Below, in pieces: positions 6,861 through 11,702 of a DNA stretch of 11,702 nucleotides. The notes under the pieces are model-generated. The model had not been told where the DNA came from and ran no database searches. It saw only the letters and a list, made by a program, of their open reading frames with translations. Position numbers and translations under genes: made by a program. The stretch comes from Cyanobacteriota bacterium (lineage in GTDB: Bacteria > Cyanobacteriota > Cyanobacteriia > Leptolyngbyales > Leptolyngbyaceae): NCBI GenBank assembly GCA_027482985.1, contig JAIXVO010000307.1, positions 1 to 11,702 of the forward strand, given 5' to 3'. Each line of letters begins with the position of its first letter. Position 1 is the stretch's first letter.

Positions 6861-6900
6861 GAAAAAACCACTTCTACCTCCTGACTTCTACCTCCTGACT
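6841..6900. terminator. Long imperfect hairpin formed by the two heptamer arrays
   Basis: Arms 6841-6862 and 6879-6900 pair at 18 of 22 positions around a 16-base loop, with mismatches every few bases in phase with the 7-base repeat. Lying between convergent stop codons, it is the only candidate terminator for both genes. Both strands have a short homopolymer near the loop but no classic T-tract after the stem, so the function is inferred. Confidence 0.4.
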
Positions 6901-6937
6901 CCTGACTCCTAACTCCTGACTCCTAACTCCTAACTCC
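6868..6937 (-). repeat. Ten GGAGTYA-type heptamers abutting the lptC stop codon
   Basis: Read on the minus strand, ten 7-base units run from 6937 down to 6868. Six are exact GGAGTTA or GGAGTCA; the four distal ones are GGAGGTA (twice), GAAGTCA and GAAGTGG. The G of the lptC TAG stop is the first base of the array, and the TAG itself continues the repeat phase (TA|GGAG). Confidence 0.85.
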
Positions 6938-8091
6938 TACGGCACAAACTGCGTCACCACCCGCCCACCACTGACGACGACTTGTTGCTCCTTCAAAGTG
7001 CCATTGGCTCTGGGGCCAGCGAGGTTGAGCGGCGGCTTGGCCTGGGCATAGGTGACGTTGCCTTCTGCCTGGAATTGTTGGGTGTCGAGATTCCACAGCA
7101 GGCGATCGCTGGTCAATCGAGACTGCCGGGGGCCACCCGCACCGCGCACGTTGCCCGTTAGGGTCAGGAGTTTGGTTTTGAGATTGAGATCACCCTGATC
7201 GCCCGTTAGAGTGACATTATCTTTGACATTGTTAATGGTGACGGGTTGGGGCGATAACACCAGCCGTTCCCGCACCTTCCAGTTGATGAGATTGCCCGTT
7301 ACTTCCACAGCGGGATCAACGATATTGAGTTTGGCAGACTGCTTCAAGGTGACAATGCGCGTCTTCAGATCCATTTCGCCCTGGTTGGCCACGGCGCGAT
7401 CAGTCACGACTTTGTTTTCCGATCGCTCCACCTGTAAGAGCTTTTCGCCGATCACCTTTTGTTTCTCGACCAACCACACCAGCCGTTCGGTATTGAATTT
7501 CACATCGGGATCTGCGGAGTTGACTGCCACTTTGCCGTCCAGTTCTAACCGCCGCTGCCGAGTCAAATACTTGCCTTTCTGCGCCGAGGCATTCACCTTC
7601 TGGCGGGTACCTGTGACGTTGTTGCGAATGAACACGACATCATTTTTGGGTTGCCATTCCAGTTCGTTCCCCTGCATCACCAACCCATCCCGCACATCGG
7701 TGGCGACAATATTTCCTCGCAGAAAAATGCGTTCCCCATCCTTCAGCACTTCGCCGCCGTCACCCGAAACCTTGAGGATGACTTTGCCATCCTGATACAG
7801 TTCACCTTTAGGCTTCTTGACCTTCGCCACTTTCTGATCCCGGCTGTAGGTCGCCTGTTCCGCCTTCACCTTCCACCAGCGATCGCCCTTCTGATCAAAG
7901 TCTTCCAGGGTGACAGAGTTAAAGGTGAGGTCAGTATCAAAATTTTCTCCCTCTAACTTTTTGGCATCTTGCGCCAGCTTTTTTTCACCCCGATTCAGAT
8001 TACACCCGGTCAAGGCCAGCGGTGTGATCAGCAGCAAGACGCTACACAACAAGACGCGCACTAGACGGGCAGACTGAACAGCAACAACCAT
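6937..8091 (-). CDS. lptC: LptC-family LPS-export periplasmic protein, predicted lipoprotein
   Basis: LptC is a bridge component that passes lipopolysaccharide from the inner-membrane LptB2FG transporter to LptA. This protein has 384 residues, about twice the E. coli length (191). It opens with a hydrophobic segment (9-26) and a lipobox LTGC with Cys30, so it looks lipidated rather than held by a plain transmembrane helix. The LptC core is at about 50-190 (LTFNSVTLEDFDQKGDRWW, then alternating beta strands such as AEQATYSRDQ). Further OstA/LptA-like beta repeats continue to the end (LTLTGNV, LTSDRLLWN, AEGNVTYAQA). I chose ATG 8091 because it starts directly before the signal. A TTG at 8160 would add 23 residues that break the signal pattern. 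It is the last gene of the minus-strand cluster after labA-like and metG. Confidence 0.87.
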   Translation of the reverse strand: MVVAVQSARLVRVLLCSVLLLITPLALTGCNLNRGEKKLAQDAKKLEGENFDTDLTFNSVTLEDFDQKGDRWWKVKAEQATYSRDQKVAKVKKPKGELYQDGKVILKVSGDGGEVLKDGERIFLRGNIVATDVRDGLVMQGNELEWQPKNDVVFIRNNVTGTRQKVNASAQKGKYLTRQRRLELDGKVAVNSADPDVKFNTERLVWLVEKQKVIGEKLLQVERSENKVVTDRAVANQGEMDLKTRIVTLKQSAKLNIVDPAVEVTGNLINWKVRERLVLSPQPVTINNVKDNVTLTGDQGDLNLKTKLLTLTGNVRGAGGPRQSRLTSDRLLWNLDTQQFQAEGNVTYAQAKPPLNLAGPRANGTLKEQQVVVSGGRVVTQFVP

Positions 8092-8242
8092 CACAACACC
8101 ACACAGAAATAAGGCAGAGGTTCCGGGATCTTGACGATACCGCGCACCAAAAAGTGCCAACCCTCTGGCATCCTAGCGTAAATCGCTCCAGGGTTTGCGG
8201 GCGGAGTGGACACCTGATGGCGTTGGCGGGGAGGGCGATCGC

Positions 8243-8857
8243 CTATTCGGGCGGAATGTCATCCATCACGCCGATCCCAGAGAGGGGACGGTAGGTATAG
8301 CTGCGGGGATTCTTTTGAATATCTTCTTTGACGTTATCCAGGTCAATATAGCGATCGGCCACATTAATCAAACTGTCACTGGTCATCGATCGCAGGCTCA
8401 CCACTTCGACCCGCACCCCACGATAACTGACTGCATTCACGGCATAAGCCAGATCGCCATCACCACTCACTAACACAGCAGTGTCGTAGGAGCCAACGAG
8501 GGACATCATATCCACGGCAATCTCTACATCCAGGTTGGCCTTTTTGGAGCCATCTGGCAGTTGGACCAGATCCTTCGAAATCACTCGATAACCATTGCGG
8601 CGCATCCACAGCAGGAAGCCCTGTTGCTTTTCGTTGGTGCGATCGACACCGGTGTAAAAGAACGATCGCAAGAGCCGGGAACCTGCTGTCAGCCGACAGA
8701 GCAACTTGGTGTAATCAATTTCGATCCCCAGTTGCAAGGCGGCGTAAAACAGGTTAGAACCATCAATAAAAATGGCAACCCGCCCCCGATTTTCTAAAAC
8801 TTGCTGGGGTGTAAACACCGATTCATTATTTTCAAAAGCACTACTGGTATTTAACAT
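8243..8857 (-). CDS. labA: LabA-like NYN domain protein
   Basis: The 204-residue protein is a close match in form to the LabA/DUF88 branch of the NYN (PIN-like nuclease) superfamily. Acidic residues at the expected metal-site positions are present: Asp32 (FIDGSNLF), Asp110 (KANLDVEIAVDM), and Asp133/Asp135 (VSGDGDLAYAV). In Synechococcus elongatus LabA acts in negative feedback from KaiC on circadian gene expression; paralogues exist, so LabA itself versus a relative cannot be settled here. A disordered N-terminus (1-25) and C-terminal tail flank the domain. ATG 8857 was chosen over TTG 8872 because GAGG lies 9 bases upstream. It sits 73 bases after metG and 151 before lptC on the same strand. 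A HIP1 site begins eight bases past its last codon. Whether it is an active nuclease is unknown. Confidence 0.85.
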   Translation of the reverse strand: MLNTSSAFENNESVFTPQQVLENRGRVAIFIDGSNLFYAALQLGIEIDYTKLLCRLTAGSRLLRSFFYTGVDRTNEKQQGFLLWMRRNGYRVISKDLVQLPDGSKKANLDVEIAVDMMSLVGSYDTAVLVSGDGDLAYAVNAVSYRGVRVEVVSLRSMTSDSLINVADRYIDLDNVKEDIQKNPRSYTYRPLSGIGVMDDIPPE

Positions 8858-8866
8858 GGCGAAAAG

Positions 8867-8870
8867 CCTC
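8867..8870 (-). promoter_or_regulatory. GAGG ribosome binding site deciding the labA-like start
   Basis: GAGG on the minus strand is 9 bases before ATG 8857. It overlaps the rival TTG at 8872, which therefore has no usable binding site of its own. Confidence 0.55.
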
Positions 8871-8930
8871 AAAGTTTATGAAAACAGGTTTTGAATGGAG
8901 GGTCGCGTAACCAAAATAACTTACTTTGAT

Positions 8931-10532
8931 CTAAGTAGAGACAGCACTTAACAGTTCCAGACGTTGAAACACGGGTTGGGGAGAACCCAGGGGTTGATGC
9001 GGGGGCAACGTACCCCATTGAGTATGGGTGGCAAATGGCACCCGTTGGCTCGCTTGCGACTGATTGTCAAAATCGACAGTATATCCAAGCTGCTGGTAGA
9101 TGGCGTTACTCACGGTGGGGATCACGGGAGCTAGCAAGTAGGCCGCCAGTCGCACCGCTTCCAAGACGGTATAGAGCACATGATTAGCAGCACTGGTTTG
9201 CCCCTGCTTATACAGTGTCCAGGGGGCTTGTTCATCAATGTATTTATTCCCCATGCGAGCGATCGTCAAAATAGCTTCATAGGCTTCACTAAAGGCCATT
9301 GCTTCATAGGACTGGGTCACGCGATCGCCCAGGGTTTTGGCTAAATCAACCAATGCAACCCCTTCCCACAACGCTGGAGTGGGTTCTGGCACCTGACCCT
9401 CACAGGACTTCAATGCCATTTTCAAAGTGCGATTCAGTAAGTTACCCAGATCGTTTGCCAGGTCAGCATTCAGAATGTTGATAAAACGAGTCTCGTTAAA
9501 GTCACCATCCCGTCCAAACTCAATTTCTTTCAGGAAGTAATAGCGCACGGCATCGGCCCCATACTGCTTCACCAGTTCAAAGGGATCGAGGACATTGCCC
9601 AGGGTTTTGCCCATCTTTTGCCCATCTTTGGTGAGGTAGCCATGCCCAAATATGCGATCGGGCAACTCCAACCCAGCGGACATTAGCATCGCCGGCCAAT
9701 AGACGGCATGGAAGCGCAAAATGTCCTTCCCAATTAAGTGGGTATTCACTGGATACCAGCGCGACAGGGCATCACTGAGCGTTGGGGCTTGATCGGGTTC
9801 CAGCAGGGCAGTGACATAACCCAACAGGGCATCGAACCAGACATACAGCGTGTGCTTGGGATCGGACGGCACCGGAATGCCCCAACTGACATTCACACGG
9901 GAGATGGAAAAATCTTGTAAGCCCTGACTGACAAAGCTCACTACTTCATTGCGCCGCGTTTCCGGTTGAATGAAGTCTGGTTTCGCCGCATAGAGGGCTT
10001 CCAACTTGGCTTGATAATTGGATAGCCGAAAAAAATAAGTGGCTTCACCGCGCCATTCCGCTTCCACCGTGGGATGAATCGGACAACGATGTGGCTCTAG
10101 CAAATCCCGTTCTTCTTTGAACTCTTCGCAGGCGACACAATACCACCCCTGCTGTTGTCCCAGATAAATATCCCCTTGATCCCAAACCCGTTGATAAAAC
10201 TCGTTCACAATTTGGTCATGCCGGGGATCGGTGGTGCGAATGAAGCGATCGCACTGAATGTTGAGCTGTTGCCACAACGCCTGAAATTGCGCCACGATGC
10301 GATCGCAATGCACTTGTGGGTCTAAGCCCGCAGCTTCGGCAGACCGTTGAATTTTCTGCCCATGTTCATCTGTCCCTGTCACAAACAGGACGGACTTACC
10401 CCGCAACCGTTGAAACCGCGCCAACACATCAGCCGCGATCGTCGGATAAGCACTCCCCATATGGGGCAGCGCATTCACATAATAAAGCGGGGTCGTAATA
10501 ACAAAGGGAGGGTTACTAAGAGAAGAATTCAT
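8931..10532 (-). CDS. metG: Methionyl-tRNA synthetase
   Basis: The enzyme charges initiator and elongator tRNA-Met with methionine in the cytoplasm. At 533 residues it is a complete class Ia synthetase lacking the C-terminal EMAP-II-like tRNA-binding domain found in longer forms. The HIGH-type motif is PHMGS (23-27), in the usual context VITTPLYYVNALPHMG. The KMSKS-type loop reads KMGKT (306-310), followed by LGNVLDPFEL. A zinc-knuckle-like insert at 132-153 has Cys132, Cys135, Cys150 and His153. VTGTDEHGQK (51-60) and YVWFDALLGY (230-239) are further family blocks. The all-helical anticodon-binding domain fills about 370-490. ATG 10532 has no strong Shine-Dalgarno. It is first in the likely metG - labA - lptC transcription unit and divergent from the LCP gene. 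Confidence 0.96.
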   Translation of the reverse strand: MNSSLSNPPFVITTPLYYVNALPHMGSAYPTIAADVLARFQRLRGKSVLFVTGTDEHGQKIQRSAEAAGLDPQVHCDRIVAQFQALWQQLNIQCDRFIRTTDPRHDQIVNEFYQRVWDQGDIYLGQQQGWYCVACEEFKEERDLLEPHRCPIHPTVEAEWRGEATYFFRLSNYQAKLEALYAAKPDFIQPETRRNEVVSFVSQGLQDFSISRVNVSWGIPVPSDPKHTLYVWFDALLGYVTALLEPDQAPTLSDALSRWYPVNTHLIGKDILRFHAVYWPAMLMSAGLELPDRIFGHGYLTKDGQKMGKTLGNVLDPFELVKQYGADAVRYYFLKEIEFGRDGDFNETRFINILNADLANDLGNLLNRTLKMALKSCEGQVPEPTPALWEGVALVDLAKTLGDRVTQSYEAMAFSEAYEAILTIARMGNKYIDEQAPWTLYKQGQTSAANHVLYTVLEAVRLAAYLLAPVIPTVSNAIYQQLGYTVDFDNQSQASQRVPFATHTQWGTLPPHQPLGSPQPVFQRLELLSAVST

Positions 10533-10690
10533 GAATACGAAAAAATAGGATCCGCTCAGCCAGTCATCTACCTAGACGAAACATCAAGTGCAAAGAGAAA
10601 AATAGTTCCGTAAGTTCCTGAAGCTGAAACTTATCGACCTTACCCGGATGATTCAAACCAGATTGATTAAGACGTACAGCAGAGAGGAAT

Positions 10691-10721
10691 TGTATATCAA
10701 TTTTCCAATCTTAACTGTAAA
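10691..10721 (-). promoter_or_regulatory. Candidate metG promoter
   Basis: On the minus strand TTTACA (10716-10721) could be a -35 box and TATACA (10691-10696) a -10 box, 19 bases apart. TACAAT (10689-10694) is an overlapping alternative -10. Spacing is longer than ideal. The leader would be about 150 bases. Confidence 0.3.
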
Positions 10722-10732
10722 CCTGCGTTAAG
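10710..10732. repeat. Dyad CTTAAC-N11-GTTAAG over the candidate metG -35 box
   Basis: Perfect 6-base arms at 10710-10715 and 10727-10732 enclose an 11-base spacer that contains the proposed -35 hexamer. The geometry suits a dimeric DNA-binding protein. Confidence 0.4.
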
Positions 10733-10813
10733 CAGACGGCTAAATCTTAAATAAACCAAATGTTTCGGAGTCATGACCAAGCCGCTGGAGCGATCGCAGG
10801 CAGACAAAGATTC

Positions 10814-10839
10814 CCGAAAATTTCCGTCGGTTTCGGAAA
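10814..10839 (+). repeat. Two overlapping, mutually exclusive dyads upstream of the LCP gene
   Basis: CCGAAA (10814-10819) pairs with TTTCGG (10831-10836), and TTTCCG (10821-10826) pairs with CGGAAA (10834-10839). The right arms share three bases, so in RNA only one stem can form at a time. The site lies 44 bases before the preferred GTG start. Confidence 0.45.
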
Positions 10840-10882
10840 ATTGTTGTTACTATGCTGCTTGCCAGGAACCAACGAAACGCCA

Positions 10883-11702
10883 GTGAATCCCCAACACCCC
10901 CAGTCCGCTCCCATCAAAGCGAACCGTCCCAAGCTCAAAAAAATTTCGTCCCAGCGAAGGTATCGCTGGCTCTGGATGATTGTGGGCTTGGCGGGGGTTG
11001 CCACCGTCTCCGCCACGGCAGGTGCCTTTCTCGCGATGACGATGGCCAGTACGCCCCTGATGCAACGGCAACTCTCGGCAAAAGATGCGGCTGTTTTTGC
11101 CAAAGGGGATTTATCTGCTGTCAACAATTTACGCCTGCCGGAACTGACGCGCCCCGTCAACATCCTGGTGCTAGGAGCAAAAGTGCTGACCAGTGACCTT
11201 TCTGACCCGCTGCCAGGGCAGGAAAAAGTGGGCTACCACGCGCTGGTGAATTCGTTTGATGGTTTAACCGATACGATGCTGTTGATTCGGTTTAATCCAG
11301 AAGCGAAAAAAGTGGTGTTGCTCTCAATTCCGCGCGATACCCGCGTGGACATTCAAGGGTATGGCGTGAACAAGATTAACGCGGCAAACTCTCTCGGTGG
11401 CCCCGCCCTGAGCGCTCGGACGACGAGTGAATTGTTGGGCGGTGTGGGCATCGATCGCTATGTGACGATCAATGTGCAGGGGGTGGAAGCGTTGATCGAT
11501 GCCCTGGGTGGGGTGACGGTCACGGTGCCGAAAGACATGAAATATCAGGATGATAGTCAGCACTTATATGTCAACCTGAAAGCGGGCAAGCAACATTTGA
11601 ATGGGTCTCAAGCGCTGCAATTGTTGCGTTTTCGGAATGACGAGTTGGGCGATATTGGGCGCGTCCAACGGCAACAAATGGTGATGCGAGCCTTGTCAGA
11701 AC
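10883..11702 (+). CDS. LytR-CpsA-Psr (LCP) family cell-wall ligase, partial (3' end beyond the window)
   Basis: The first 273 codons are present. A short basic cytoplasmic tail (RPKLKKISSQRRYR) leads to one membrane segment at about 29-52 and then the extracytoplasmic LCP domain. Family blocks include TRPVNILVLGAK, Asp126-Asp130 in DGLTDTMLLIRF, SIPRDTR (148-154) with Arg151 and Arg154, a conserved KIN/AAN stretch, and RFRNDELGDIGRVQRQQ (249-265) with its Arg cluster. LCP enzymes move lipid-linked polymers onto peptidoglycan. I prefer GTG 10883 because the tail then has usual length and composition. The frame is open back to ATG 10760, which would add 41 residues of unusual character. No Shine-Dalgarno settles the choice. 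It is divergent from metG. Confidence 0.87.
   Translation, partial: MNPQHPQSAPIKANRPKLKKISSQRRYRWLWMIVGLAGVATVSATAGAFLAMTMASTPLMQRQLSAKDAAVFAKGDLSAVNNLRLPELTRPVNILVLGAKVLTSDLSDPLPGQEKVGYHALVNSFDGLTDTMLLIRFNPEAKKVVLLSIPRDTRVDIQGYGVNKINAANSLGGPALSARTTSELLGGVGIDRYVTINVQGVEALIDALGGVTVTVPKDMKYQDDSQHLYVNLKAGKQHLNGSQALQLLRFRNDELGDIGRVQRQQMVMRALSE

Larger units (their letters stand above)
91..10797. repeat. Dispersed HIP1 octamers (GCGATCGC)
   Basis: I count about 20 copies, for example at 91, 339, 427, 943, 1469, 1811, 3011, 4731, 5238, 5368, 5809, 6715, 8235 and 10790. They fall mostly inside genes and in all functional classes. This density is a cyanobacterial signature and argues that the region is native. 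The GMC gene carries fewer than its neighbours. Confidence 0.9.
10533..10882. other. Divergent regulatory region between metG and the LCP gene
   Basis: No gene is supported here unless the LCP frame begins at ATG 10760. The stretch is more A/T-rich than its flanks from about 10640 to 10770, as expected for promoters. It holds the dyads and candidate promoter listed separately, and one HIP1 octamer (10790-10797). Confidence 0.6.

Noticed and set aside
7211..7795. 194-residue open frame on the plus strand
   Set aside because: It lies wholly antisense to lptC, has a Ser/Thr-rich composition typical of a shadow frame and no recognisable domain.
8092..8160. TTG start at 8160 for lptC
   Set aside because: It adds 23 residues before the lipoprotein signal, and the purine-rich AGAGGG touches the codon with no spacing.
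8243..8857. Toxin or antiviral role for the NYN protein
   Set aside because: The sequence has the LabA pattern and housekeeping neighbours, with no antitoxin-like partner.
10533..10700. T-box or SAM riboswitch ahead of metG
   Set aside because: I could not find the conserved core of either class in the leader, and the candidate promoter itself is uncertain.
10852..11196. 114-residue frame beginning with ATG at 10852
   Set aside because: It overlaps the LCP gene in another frame; the LCP frame carries clear family motifs and a membrane segment.
1..11702. Defence island, prophage, transposon or biosynthetic cluster
   Set aside because: No transposase, integrase, nuclease-toxin pair, phage structural or assembly-line gene is present, and HIP1 density is native throughout.
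1..11702. tRNA or rRNA genes
   Set aside because: No cloverleaf with a GTTCGA-type arm or rRNA-like stretch was recognised in the gaps on either strand by eye; a tRNA scan would settle it.

Overview
The window reads as an ordinary stretch of cyanobacterial chromosome. The palindromic octamer GCGATCGC (HIP1), a cyanobacterial hallmark, occurs about 20 times on either side of every gene border. Chance in random sequence would give well under one copy. The proteins also have a cyanobacterial cast: a LabA-type NYN protein, a long LptC, SpoIID/LytB and LCP wall proteins, and HIP1-rich codons throughout. Short tandem repeats between genes suggest a filamentous, Leptolyngbya/Oscillatoria-like relative, but that is inference. 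No gene looks foreign.

Layout. At 9-722 (minus) lies a membrane-anchored TPR protein whose C-terminus looks cut short at the window edge. Divergent from it, at 857-1912 (plus), is a molybdopterin oxidoreductase with a Tat signal and lipobox. It converges with a flavin-dependent GMC oxidoreductase (2004-3782, minus) that carries an extra N-terminal domain resembling a carbohydrate-binding fold. A 437-base spacer rich in dyad symmetry follows, then an atypical receiver-domain protein (4220-4867, plus). A repeat-filled spacer (4868-5162) holds two 36-base palindromic units between a polypurine and a polypyrimidine tract. Next comes a secreted SpoIID/LytB protein (5163-6824, plus). It meets the end of a minus-strand cluster, metG - labA-like NYN gene - lptC (10532 down to 6937), at a junction built almost entirely of 7-base repeats. 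Divergent from metG is an LCP-family cell-wall ligase gene that runs off the right edge.

How the genes fit together. Envelope biogenesis is the commonest theme: LptC (LPS export), SpoIID/LytB (peptidoglycan remodelling), LCP (attachment of wall polymers) and the exported TPR and molybdoenzyme proteins. metG, labA and lptC are spaced so that they could be co-transcribed, although this is not shown.

I found no convincing new defence, mobile or biosynthetic system. The most interesting material is non-coding. It comprises the complementary heptamer arrays that touch the stop codons of two convergent genes, the tandem palindromic units, and several dyads in promoter regions. Among proteins, the receiver with a damaged acidic pocket and the two-domain GMC enzyme deserve a second look.
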